The translations under genes were made by a program, and so were the position numbers. Shown here in pieces: positions 14,667 through 22,421 of a stretch of 32,124 bases of DNA (its first letter is position 1; every line of letters starts with the position of its first letter). The stretch is taken from contig CAMVGO010000027.1 in assembly GCA_947167045.1 (NCBI GenBank), forward strand, positions 1 through 32,124, given 5' to 3'. This DNA is from an uncultured Clostridia bacterium. GTDB taxonomy: Bacteria > Bacillota > Clostridia > Saccharofermentanales > Saccharofermentanaceae. The notes beneath the pieces were generated by a model. That model searched no databases. It was not told where the DNA came from and saw only the letters and a program-made list of their open reading frames with translations.

Positions 14667-17600
14667 TTACTCCCTGTTCTTTAATACTTCTGCCGGTGTT
14701 ATCTTTCTGAGCCTGTTCGTGAGAACCAGGTTGATCACGAGGTAGAGTCCTATGACTACCGCAAAGATGATCAGATACATCTCAGGCGGATAATCCGGTC
14801 TTATTCCCACTCCGACATTGCTTACGAGATATCTCGGATAGATATAGTCCATAATCGCTTTGCACAGCGGGATAACGGCGAGAGCGCCGATAACGACCAT
14901 GTAAAAATTGCCGTCGAGATACATCCTGCGCACTTCGCGCTTTTTGAAGCCGAATATCTTCATGAGCGAGATGTTGAAAGACGACCTGTCGATCATCATC
15001 TTTATCATGAGGTACATTACGACAACGAAAACGACCGAAGCCGCAACGGACATCGTGATAACCATCGGGGCCATCATGTCGACGTACACACTCGCCGATC
15101 TCTCGATCTCAGACTTGGTCACTGTTGAATATAATCTTCCGCTGTCGATATCAAGCGCGTGATCCGCGAAAACGACATTGAAATAATCGTCGTCCTCACC
15201 GAACATGTCGCGGCACCTGTCTATGTCCATGAATACCATGAGCGATGCGGAATAATCGAAGATCCTCGCGACTCTGAACGCATACAGCCTGTCGCCGTTT
15301 TCGCCCTGAAGCGTAAATACGTCACCGGCTGCCAGGTTGTATTTGTTGGCAACTGCGGAACTCAATACGACATCAGTATCGTTGTCGGGAAGATCACCCG
15401 TATCGAAGAACGGATTATCGTTTGTGATGCCCATCAGGGTGACATCAAACGTGTATCCGTATATCTCCTTCTTAAAGCCTTCCGCGACAGCCTCATATCC
15501 TCCTTCGGGAACCTCTTCGGTCGGATATTTGTAGCTGTACATGTACTCATATTTGGTCTGGTTCACATAGTAATCGTTCACCTTGTTGCAGTATACATAT
15601 GTATTGAGCGCCATGAGCGCGACAAGAAGGCTCATGAACATTCCGAAGATGACGGTAAATCCTGCCCTCATCTCACGGATCATCTGCCTTATCCTGAACA
15701 TGCTTATGAACTTGAGTCCCCTGATCTTGAGCTCTCTGCCGCGGACCGCTTTCTTCTCGTTCCTGAGAAGTGCGAGCGGCGTTTTCTTAAGCCTCTTGCG
15801 TATAACGATGACGTTGACGATAAACGCCGTGACCGGAGGCACAACAAGACCGTAAATAAGAATCGAAGGCGTTACTTCGATCTCGAGCTTGGGCATCGAG
15901 AAATAGTTTAACGAATCCGCCAGCTGCGCGGGGATTCCGGCAGGAGTCAGCACAGCGATGAGAGTTCCGATGACACCCGATACGAATGTCACTATGACTG
16001 GAACGGCAACATAACTCAATGTAAGAGTTCTTCTCTTCACGCCCATGGAATAGAGCGCGCCGATGACGGAGCTCTCCTGATCGATCATGTGCACGATGAA
16101 TACCGAGATAACGTATGCAAAGAGCATTACGAGAAGTATCCCGAAAATGATGCTCGCGGAGTAATTTATCTGAACGTCATCCGCAGCGGAATCGATCCTG
16201 GGATTTTCCTTGTAGTCCATTAACAGCATGAGATTCGATGTCTTGATATCGAAAACCTCATCTATGAGATCGTTAGCCTCATCGGAAAATTCCTTGACGC
16301 CGTCGGCAAGTTCCCTCGCGCCGTCAGCGAGCTCTGCTGCGCCGTCCTTTATCTCTTTCGAGCCGTCAAAGAGTTCTTCGATACTGTCTGCGAATTCAGC
16401 TGCTCCTTCCACGAGTTCAGATGTACCGTCATGCAGAGCAGATGCTCCGCTCCTTAATGCAGAACTGTTCTTGTCGAGCTTCTTTATGCCGTTATAGAGC
16501 TGATATGCGCCGTCACGGATGGAAGCCGCGCCCGCATCGACACCTGCAACACCGGCGCCAATCTGCGCATATCCGGCCGCAAGTTCATTCGAAGGATCGG
16601 CAAGTCCCGCGGCAACGGCTGCGACATACGGATCCTCGCTCAGCAGCATGGAACCTACTGTCTTCGCATATTCGTTGATGCCGGAGTCAAAGAGCTTTGC
16701 CCCGTCATTCAGTTCGGACGTGCCTTCCGCAAGTGACGATGCACCGTCATAGAGCGAAGACGCGCCGGTCGCAGCAGAGCTCACGCCGTCCGTATATGCC
16801 TTTATGCCTTTCTCAAGTTCGGCCGCGCCGTCATCCAGTGCTTCTATACCGTCCGTCAGATCGGGAACCGCTTCGTGAAGGTCCGTCATACCGTCGTGGT
16901 AATCACCGATTCCGTCACTCAGTTCTTCTGCACCGTCGGCAAGTTCATCCGCGCCGTCCTTAAGTTCGTCTATGCCTTCAAGGAGATCATCCTTGCGGCC
17001 CGTCATTCTTTCCCAGTATTCCTGAAAATATTCGTCATCGACATCGCCGACGTCGAATTCGATATCTTCCAGGATTTTCTTAAGCTCTTCTTTTGTCATC
17101 GCTCCGTTCAGGAGATATGCATAATAGTATTCTTCCGATGAAAGCGAGCAGCCTGAAGAATAGAGGTCGTCGTAGGCTTTCGGCGTTACAAATAGCAGAC
17201 CGAAATATCTGCTGTCGACAACGGAATCTGTTACCTTCTTTATGACCGTATTGTAGTCAGGCGTCGCACCTATACCGGACACGGTGAATTCCTTTTCGCC
17301 AATCTTAACTTTGCCGCCGATGCCGATATTGTTCACTTCGGAATATCTTCTCTCTATCACCGCCTCATCATCAGACTGCGGCAGTGATCCGTCTATGAGA
17401 GATATCCTGTTGATGTTTTCCCTTACCTTAAAGACCCTGAGGACCTGATCATCATTCAGTGCATAGTCGGCAAAGAACATCTTCTCCACCGACACGCCTT
17501 TTTCGGTTATCCTCTCAAGTTCCTCAGTGCGCAAAGGAACGAAAACGGAGAACTCACCATCCTCGCGGCAGAGCTCCCTGTCTCTTAACTCGGTGTAGTC

Positions 17601-17735
17601 GATGACCGTTACCGCCGCGCCCATGAGGCTCGTTACGATGAATATCGAGAATATGATCAGCAGCGACAGGGCTATGTATCTCGACCAGCCTGCCTTGAGA
17701 TCACGGAGCGCTCTTTTAAAAAGTATCCACCCCAT
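14667..17735 (-). CDS. FtsX-type ABC exporter permease with DG-repeat domain
   Basis: A 1022-residue permease of the MacB/FtsX kind with two FtsX modules. TM1 is at about 18-42, and a folded extracytoplasmic part follows. Residues of about 255-505 form a long low-complexity helical repeat in which motifs such as DGADELADGAEEL recur every 7 residues. Then come three membrane segments (about 530-660), another TM near 705, a second extracytoplasmic domain, and three C-terminal membrane segments, ending ITPAEVLKNRE. The seven-residue repeat resembles that of YhgE/Pip-type membrane proteins. It starts 1 base after its ATPase gene. Such transporters usually export lipids, peptides or siderophore-like molecules or transmit force to the envelope; the cargo is unknown. 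Confidence 0.9.
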   Translation of the reverse strand: MGWILFKRALRDLKAGWSRYIALSLLIIFSIFIVTSLMGAAVTVIDYTELRDRELCREDGEFSVFVPLRTEELERITEKGVSVEKMFFADYALNDDQVLRVFKVRENINRISLIDGSLPQSDDEAVIERRYSEVNNIGIGGKVKIGEKEFTVSGIGATPDYNTVIKKVTDSVVDSRYFGLLFVTPKAYDDLYSSGCSLSSEEYYYAYLLNGAMTKEELKKILEDIEFDVGDVDDEYFQEYWERMTGRKDDLLEGIDELKDGADELADGAEELSDGIGDYHDGMTDLHEAVPDLTDGIEALDDGAAELEKGIKAYTDGVSSAATGASSLYDGASSLAEGTSELNDGAKLFDSGINEYAKTVGSMLLSEDPYVAAVAAGLADPSNELAAGYAQIGAGVAGVDAGAASIRDGAYQLYNGIKKLDKNSSALRSGASALHDGTSELVEGAAEFADSIEELFDGSKEIKDGAAELADGARELADGVKEFSDEANDLIDEVFDIKTSNLMLLMDYKENPRIDSAADDVQINYSASIIFGILLVMLFAYVISVFIVHMIDQESSVIGALYSMGVKRRTLTLSYVAVPVIVTFVSGVIGTLIAVLTPAGIPAQLADSLNYFSMPKLEIEVTPSILIYGLVVPPVTAFIVNVIVIRKRLKKTPLALLRNEKKAVRGRELKIRGLKFISMFRIRQMIREMRAGFTVIFGMFMSLLVALMALNTYVYCNKVNDYYVNQTKYEYMYSYKYPTEEVPEGGYEAVAEGFKKEIYGYTFDVTLMGITNDNPFFDTGDLPDNDTDVVLSSAVANKYNLAAGDVFTLQGENGDRLYAFRVARIFDYSASLMVFMDIDRCRDMFGEDDDYFNVVFADHALDIDSGRLYSTVTKSEIERSASVYVDMMAPMVITMSVAASVVFVVVMYLMIKMMIDRSSFNISLMKIFGFKKREVRRMYLDGNFYMVVIGALAVIPLCKAIMDYIYPRYLVSNVGVGIRPDYPPEMYLIIFAVVIGLYLVINLVLTNRLRKITPAEVLKNRE

Positions 17736-17736
17736 A

Positions 17737-18450
17737 TCAGAGATCCTCCAGTTCAGAGGCGGGTGTCTTCTTCTCGTTGTAGTAATCCTTGTAGATCTCG
17801 CCGTCCTTCAGATAGATGACGTGATCGACCATGTTTTTGATCGAGTTGTTATGTGTAACGATGAGCATCGTCGTGCCGTACTGCCTGTTTATCTTTTCGA
17901 GAAGGACGAGGATGTCTCTGGATGTCTTGGAATCCAGCGCGCCCGTGGGCTCGTCGCACAGCAATACCTTCGGATTCTTGGCAAGCGCCCTTGCGATCGC
18001 ACAGCGCTGCTGCTGACCGCCCGACAGTTGTGACGGGAACTTATGCTGATGCTCGGTAAGTCCGAGCACAGCGAGGAGTTCATCGATGTTGAGCGGGTCC
18101 TTGCTCAGGAATTCGCATACCTGAATGTTCTCCCTGACAGTGAGATTCGGAACCAGGTTGTAGAACTGGAATATGAACCCCAGGTTGTCTCTCCTGTAGT
18201 CGGAGAGCCTCTCCCCTTTGAGTCCTTCAATAAGTGTGCCGGCTACGCTCACGCTCCCGGAATCGATGCTGTCGAGACCTCCGATGCAGTTGAGCAGCGT
18301 CGACTTGCCCGAACCGGAAGTGCCCTGGATGACACACATCTCGCCTTTAAAGACCTTGATGCTCACGCCTTTGAGGACCTGTGCATAAGATCCGCCTTCA
18401 CCATAGGATTTGTGGAGATCCTTTACTACCAAAAATGTTTCTTCTGACAT
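17737..18450 (-). CDS. MacB-type ABC exporter ATPase
   Basis: A 237-residue LolD/MacB-class ATPase. It has Walker A GTSGSGKST (43-51), Q-loop FQFYNLVPNLTV, signature LSGGQQQR, Walker B VLLCDEPTGALD and switch His in VTHN. The frame is open far upstream, to 18777, but ATG 18450 is the right start: AAGAGGCG lies 4-5 bases before it, the family N-terminus (FLVVKDLHKSYG) begins there, and the longer form would include the metal box. It is the first gene of an eight-gene minus-strand operon and pairs with the permease that follows. Confidence 0.93.
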   Translation of the reverse strand: MSEETFLVVKDLHKSYGEGGSYAQVLKGVSIKVFKGEMCVIQGTSGSGKSTLLNCIGGLDSIDSGSVSVAGTLIEGLKGERLSDYRRDNLGFIFQFYNLVPNLTVRENIQVCEFLSKDPLNIDELLAVLGLTEHQHKFPSQLSGGQQQRCAIARALAKNPKVLLCDEPTGALDSKTSRDILVLLEKINRQYGTTMLIVTHNNSIKNMVDHVIYLKDGEIYKDYYNEKKTPASELEDL

Positions 18451-18495
18451 ATACGCCTCTTCATATGAATAATTGTTCATTTGTTCATATTTTAG

Positions 18496-18511
18496 GTTAG
18501 CAGAGGCTAAC
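18496..18511. promoter_or_regulatory. Metal box 8 (eight-gene exporter operon)
   Basis: GTTAGC-AGAG-GCTAAC, perfect 6-bp arms, 46 bases before the ATPase start. Confidence 0.82.
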
Positions 18512-18545
18512 TGTAAATATATGAATGGTTGTGCATATGTAACAA
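18496..18545 (-). promoter_or_regulatory. Promoter region of the exporter operon
   Basis: On the minus strand TTGTTA, 18 bases and TATATT (or an overlapping TACAGT) precede metal box 8 within a few bases, so the box would cover the start point. The -35 is weak. Confidence 0.45.
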
Positions 18546-18581
18546 AAAGCTGTGTGTTTATTTCGAGTCCTGAAAAACGGA

Positions 18582-18693
18582 GTGCACATTTTCGTACTGA
18601 TTTTTCTTCATTTCGAGCACGAAAAAGTGCAAATTCTCTTAAAGTGCATATTTTCGTGCCATTTTTGACCGGAATCCGTACGATTTCGTGCAC
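18582..18693. repeat. Nested inverted repeats (GTGCAC/TTTTCGTGC)
   Basis: GTGCACATTTTCGTAC at 18582 faces an imperfect mirror copy at 18678-18693. Inside lies a second pair, GCACGAAAA (18617-18625) and TTTTCGTGC (18651-18659). No 52-bp step is present. Located between the exporter promoter and the end of the feo operon. Confidence 0.6.
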
Positions 18694-18704
18694 TTGGTCT
18701 ACAC

Positions 18705-18846
18705 GCGGCAGGTCACGCCATTCATGACATTCGCACAGCGGCCGATTACTACCAGAGCGCGGCAGGTCACGCCACACATGTCACTTGCACAACCGGGACA
18801 CAGTGACCTGTCACTACCAGAGTGCGGCAGGTCAAGCCACTTATGG
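18705..18846. repeat. GCGGCAGGTCACGCCA repeats
   Basis: The 16-mer GCGGCAGGTCACGCCA occurs at 18705 and 18759 and with one change at 18824. Copies 2 and 3 are also preceded by ACTACCAGAG. Steps are 54 and 65 bp. GTGACCTGTCAC at about 18802 adds a local dyad. Non-coding; function unknown. Confidence 0.8.
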
Positions 18847-18899
18847 AACCATCACAGCCAAGTCCCCGCCAGTCACCAACAGCCGCTGCCATTCAGCAT

Positions 18900-18946
18900 A
18901 AAAGGAGCCGCACAAACGAATCTTTCATCTTTGTCAGGCTCCTTTT
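18900..18946. terminator. Bidirectional terminator after the feo operon
   Basis: AAAAGGAGCC pairs with GGCTCCTTTT over 10 bp, with inner ACAAA/TTTGT pairing. Each strand ends in a T-run. Confidence 0.75.
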
Positions 18947-18971
18947 AGCATGGATGGTTTATGGAGGGGGG

Positions 18972-19016
18972 AGGAAACGCTGAACGCTCCCATAAAAGGT
19001 TCAGACAGCGTTTCCT
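18972..19016 (-). terminator. Second hairpin overlapping the feo operon end
   Basis: AGGAAACGCTG pairs with CAGCGTTTCCT over 11 bp and includes the stop of the Cys-rich protein gene. It has no T-run and may act with the hairpin at 18900-18946 or protect the mRNA 3' end. Confidence 0.55.
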
Positions 19017-19204
19017 TTCTGTTTCTTTGTTTTCGCTGCGGAGTGGCATTTGCCGGCCAGTGCGCAGTTGGCGCAGTTGCAGCCGCAGGAACTCTTCCCT
19101 GCTTTCTTGTCACGGATCATGCTGATGACCGCAAGCGCGACCAGTGCAGCTACCCCCGCGAGTATCAGGATGTTTACCCAATTCTCAGAAAGCCACTCCA
19201 ACAT
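19001..19204 (-). CDS. FeoB-associated Cys-rich membrane protein
   Basis: A 67-residue protein with one membrane helix (about 10-30) and a cytoplasmic Cys-rich tail, CGCNCANCALAGKCH, holding five Cys (40, 42, 44, 47, 53) and a His. This is the form of the small FeoB-associated proteins found behind feoB in Bacillota; they are thought to assist ferrous iron entry, though the mechanism is not settled. It begins 17 bases after the feoB stop and ends in a Lys-rich tail. Same operon and same metal control as feoB. Confidence 0.93.
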   Translation of the reverse strand: MLEWLSENWVNILILAGVAALVALAVISMIRDKKAGKSSCGCNCANCALAGKCHSAAKTKKQKGNAV

Positions 19205-19221
19205 CTGATAACCCTCTCAGA

Positions 19222-21657
19222 TCAGACCTTGATCGCACCGGTGTACTTCTTGGCAGGTCTGAATACTAGGAAGCAGAGTCCTGCAAGAACCGCAATTGCG
19301 AAGATCAGGCCGATAACATTTACGGCACCCGTGAAGAGGAGACCGAACTGATATACGATGAGCGAGATTGCATAAGCGAATACGCACTGATAACCGATCG
19401 CGAACCATGTCCACTTTGCGGAGTTCATCTCTCTCTTGATAGCACCGATTGCTGCAAAGCAGGGAGCGCAGAGGAGGTTGAAGATAAGGAATGAGAATCC
19501 TGCGAGAGCGTCGAGGCCTTCGAAGTCGAGGACACCGAATACGCCTACTACCTCTTCCTTTGCAACAAGACCCATGATGGTAGCGATTGTAGCCTTGATG
19601 TTTGCAAATCCGATGGGAGCGAAGATCCACTTGATCGCGCCGCCGATGATGCCGAGGACGGAAGCCTCAAGCTCCATGTCGGGATCAAATCCGAATCCGC
19701 TGCCTGTGTTGCCGAATACTGAACCGAACCAGATTAAGATAGATGAAAGGAGGATGACTGTTCCTGCCTTCTTGATGAAGGACCAGCCTCTCTCCCACAT
19801 TGATCTTAAGAGGTTGCCGAGTGTAGGCCAGTGGTATGCGGGAAGCTCCATTACGAAAGGAGCGGGATCGCCTGCAAACATCTTTGTCTTCTTAAGAAGG
19901 ATGCCCGAAATGATTACTGCGGCAACACCGATGAAATAGCATGCCGGTGATACCCAAGCGCCGCCAAAAGCAGAGTGTCTGAACAGGGCTGCAGTGATGA
20001 GCGCGATGATGGGGAGCTTTGCTCCGCAGGGGATGAATGTTGTGGTCATGATAGTCATCTTGCGGTCGCGCTGGCTCTCGATGGTACGTGATGCCATGAT
20101 TCCCGGAACGCCGCAGCCCGAAGATACGAGCATCGGGATGAATGACTTACCGGAAAGACCGAATCTTCTGAAGATACGGTCGAGCACGAAAGCGACTCTT
20201 GCCATGTATCCGCACGATTCAAGGAACGCGAGGAGGAAGAAGAGGACGAGCATCTGGGGAACGAATCCCAATACAGCGCCTACGCCTCCGACGATACCGT
20301 CAACGACAAGTCCGGTTACGAAATCGTTCGCGCCGGCTTTTTCGAGCAGTGAACTTACGAGGTCAGGAATGCTCGGAACGAATACAGCGCCTTCAGCCTC
20401 ATCCATTCCGGGTGAAGTGAATTCGCCCTCCTCATCGAGCGCGCCGGATGCTTCAAGAGCGCCCGCAAGGTCGAAACCGTTCTCGTCGAACTCGTCAGCG
20501 TAGAATCCGAAGTCTTCTTCGAATGCACCGAAATCAGCATCTTCGAAGTCTCCCTGTAGGTTCTCCGCACCCGTTATGTCGCTGTCAACGGCTGAATCGA
20601 TCACTGCCTTTACATCGTCAACAAAGACCGTCTCGCCGGCCCACTCGTCGACCATCTCCTCATAATTGGCTCTGCCGATACCGAAAAGATACCAGCCGTC
20701 ACCGAAGATCTGGTCGTTGGTAAAGTCTGTTGCGCTTGCACCGAAAGCCGTCATTGCGATCCAATATACGGCCCACATGATAACCGCAAAGATGGGAAGC
20801 GCGAGGATTCTGTTCGTAACGATCTTATCGATCTTGTCTGATGTGGACTGCTTTGCCTTGCTCTGCTTCTTATAGCAGCTCTTGATGATGGATGCGATAT
20901 ATACATATCTCTCATTAGTGATGATGGACTCAGCATCGTCTTCGAGTTCCTTTTCGGCTGAAGCGATATCTTTTTCGATGTGATCCATCTTCTCCTTGGA
21001 GATGCCGAGCTTTGCGATGATCTTCTCATCTCTTTCGAAGATCTTGATCGCATACCATCTCTGCTTGTCCTCGTTCATGTCGTGAAGGACAGCCTCTTCG
21101 ATGTGCGCGAGCGCGTGCTCGACGGGGCCGGAGAATGTGTGCGGCGGAACCGTTTTCGTGTTGTTCGCAGCCTTGATCGCTTCCTCGGCTGCCTCCATGA
21201 TGCCCGTTCCCTTAAGAGCGGAGATAGCAACAGCCTTGCAGCCCATCTGTTCGGAAAGGGCGTCAAGGTTGATCTTATCGCCGTTCTTGTTGACGAGGTC
21301 GATCATGTTGACCGCCATGATGACCGGGATGCCCAGTTCGGTGAGCTGTGTCGTCAGGTAAAGGTTACGCTCGAGGTTCGTACCGTCAACGATGTTGAGG
21401 ATGACGTTCGGATTCTCGTCGATGAGATAATTACGCGCAACGACTTCCTCCAATGTATAAGGTGATAAGGAATAGATACCCGGAAGGTCGGTGATCGTAA
21501 CACCGTCATGCTTCTTGAGCTTACCTTCCTTCTTCTCGACAGTAACGCCCGGCCAGTTTCCGACGAACTGGTTGGAACCCGTCAGCGCGTTAAAGAGTGT
21601 CGTCTTACCGCAGTTAGGGTTACCCGCTAATGCGATCTTGATTTCATTGCTTGCCAT
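19222..21657 (-). CDS. feoB: Ferrous iron transporter B
   Basis: An 811-residue FeoB, the GTPase-coupled Fe(II) importer of the inner membrane. The G domain has GNPNCGKT (12-19), DLPG (57-60) and NMID (117-120), and the helical GDI-like domain runs to about 275. The first membrane helix is at about 284-305. Conserved membrane motifs include FLESCGYMARVAF, SSGCGVPGIMASRT and a second Gate region with APCFAAIGAIKREM. Between TM1 and TM2 (about 330-430) is a very acidic Phe-rich insertion (DFGAFEEDFGF, then DEFDENGFD), which makes the protein longer than usual. Its mRNA leader overlaps the large hairpin at 21701-21778. Confidence 0.97.
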   Translation of the reverse strand: MASNEIKIALAGNPNCGKTTLFNALTGSNQFVGNWPGVTVEKKEGKLKKHDGVTITDLPGIYSLSPYTLEEVVARNYLIDENPNVILNIVDGTNLERNLYLTTQLTELGIPVIMAVNMIDLVNKNGDKINLDALSEQMGCKAVAISALKGTGIMEAAEEAIKAANNTKTVPPHTFSGPVEHALAHIEEAVLHDMNEDKQRWYAIKIFERDEKIIAKLGISKEKMDHIEKDIASAEKELEDDAESIITNERYVYIASIIKSCYKKQSKAKQSTSDKIDKIVTNRILALPIFAVIMWAVYWIAMTAFGASATDFTNDQIFGDGWYLFGIGRANYEEMVDEWAGETVFVDDVKAVIDSAVDSDITGAENLQGDFEDADFGAFEEDFGFYADEFDENGFDLAGALEASGALDEEGEFTSPGMDEAEGAVFVPSIPDLVSSLLEKAGANDFVTGLVVDGIVGGVGAVLGFVPQMLVLFFLLAFLESCGYMARVAFVLDRIFRRFGLSGKSFIPMLVSSGCGVPGIMASRTIESQRDRKMTIMTTTFIPCGAKLPIIALITAALFRHSAFGGAWVSPACYFIGVAAVIISGILLKKTKMFAGDPAPFVMELPAYHWPTLGNLLRSMWERGWSFIKKAGTVILLSSILIWFGSVFGNTGSGFGFDPDMELEASVLGIIGGAIKWIFAPIGFANIKATIATIMGLVAKEEVVGVFGVLDFEGLDALAGFSFLIFNLLCAPCFAAIGAIKREMNSAKWTWFAIGYQCVFAYAISLIVYQFGLLFTGAVNVIGLIFAIAVLAGLCFLVFRPAKKYTGAIKV

Positions 21658-21700
21658 TAATTTTTTAATCCTCCATTTACTATCGGTTCAGTTTCCTGTA

Positions 21701-21778
21701 CGAGTGATATTGCTTATTCGAACGTTTCCGCAGGAGCTTTAGCTCCGAGGACCTAGTGAGAATATGCAATATCACTCG
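21701..21778 (-). promoter_or_regulatory. Large stem-loop between feoA and feoB
   Basis: CGAGTGATATTGC and GCAATATCACTCG (21701-21713 and 21766-21778) form a perfect 13-bp stem. It is extended after a one-base bulge on each side by TATTC/GAATA, with an inner hairpin GGAGC-TAAA-GCTCC (21733-21746). The left arm in RNA sense contains the feoA stop codon. It could be an mRNA processing or stability element, an attenuator, or a metal-sensing RNA; none is shown by sequence alone. Confidence 0.7.
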
Positions 21779-21993
21779 ATCACTACCATCTCGGCATCGG
21801 CTTTTCGAAGTGAAAGCTCGTAGCCTCTAACGGTTACCTCGACCGGATCACCGAGCGGGGCTACCTTACGTACATAGATCTCGACGCCTTTTGTGATGCC
21901 CATGTCCATGATCCTGCGCTTTACCGCGCCTTCACCGTTGAGCTTAGTGACCTTTACGGTCTCACCCACCTTTACCTCTCTTAATGTCCTCAC
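21772..21993 (-). CDS. feoA: FeoA domain protein
   Basis: A 73-residue SH3-like FeoA, the small cytoplasmic partner of FeoB. It has the family pattern with LNGEGAVKRRIMDMGITKG in the middle and GYELSLRKADAEMVVIE at the end, the last containing the usual G-x-x-[IL]-[AS]-L-R segment. It is the closer of two feoA genes to feoB and is separated from it by the large stem-loop. It follows the other feoA by 13 bases with AGGAGG upstream. Confidence 0.93.
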   Translation of the reverse strand: MRTLREVKVGETVKVTKLNGEGAVKRRIMDMGITKGVEIYVRKVAPLGDPVEVTVRGYELSLRKADAEMVVIE

Positions 21994-22006
21994 TTGCCTG
22001 TTCCTC

Positions 22007-22219
22007 CTATATCATTATTTTTCTTGCCAATTCCTCACTGACAGCTACGCGGCTCTCCTTCACCTTCACTATCAGGTTCTCTCCGATCGCGCTTACGACG
22101 CTCACCTCACTGCCGACGGTAAATCCCATGTCCTCGAGATGTTTTTTGACATCAGGCGACCCGCCGATCCTTTTTATGATCTGGGGCTCTCCCACTTCCG
22201 CATAAACGAGAGGCATCAT
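22007..22219 (-). CDS. FeoA domain protein, divergent first copy
   Basis: A 70-residue FeoA-like protein, the first gene of the feo operon. It retains KRIGGSPDVKKHLEDMGFTVGSEV and a C-terminal KESRVAVSEELARKIMI, where the usual Leu-Arg after the Gly-containing turn is replaced. Tandem FeoA proteins are common in Clostridia. ATG 22219 is preferred over the GTG at 22225 because AAGGAG lies 7 bases before it. Both metal boxes of the feo promoter lie upstream. Confidence 0.88.
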   Translation of the reverse strand: MMPLVYAEVGEPQIIKRIGGSPDVKKHLEDMGFTVGSEVSVVSAIGENLIVKVKESRVAVSEELARKIMI

Positions 22220-22274
22220 AACCACACTCCTTGTCTGCAGGTCATCTTTATCTGACCGTGCACGTAAATATATA

Positions 22275-22290
22275 GTTAGGCTCCCCTAAC
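22275..22290. promoter_or_regulatory. Metal box 9 (feo operon, downstream site)
   Basis: GTTAGG-CTCC-CCTAAC with a perfect 6-bp dyad, lying over the start point just behind the feo -10 element. Confidence 0.8.
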
Positions 22291-22298
22291 CGTTTACA

Positions 22299-22327
22299 AG
22301 TATAGTTAGCAATCGCTAACGCGTCAA
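22299..22327 (-). promoter_or_regulatory. feo promoter with metal box 10 in its spacer
   Basis: Minus-strand TTGACG (22322-22327), 17 bases, TATACT (22299-22304). Metal box 10, GTTAGC-AATC-GCTAAC (22305-22320), fills the spacer almost exactly. With box 9, centred 30 bp away, it gives very tight control. Confidence 0.85.
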
Positions 22328-22360
22328 GTGTCGCTTATTGTTAATTTGCTGAACTTTCTA

Positions 22361-22398
22361 TTGAAATCTGAGTTTTGTTTTGGTAAGTTATGGCTAAC
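22361..22398 (+). promoter_or_regulatory. Promoter of DtxR paralogue 3 with metal box 11
   Basis: TTGAAA (22361-22366), 17 bases, TAAGTT (22384-22389). Metal box 11, GTAAGT-TATG-GCTAAC (22383-22398), overlaps the -10, consistent with autoregulation. Confidence 0.65.
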
Positions 22399-22421
22399 TT
22401 TTTGAAAGGAGTCCTCTTCTC

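Noticed and set aside
18451..18777. N-terminal extension of the exporter ATPase to 18777
   Set aside because: It would place the promoter and metal box inside the coding region. The family N-terminus and a ribosome binding site point to 18450.
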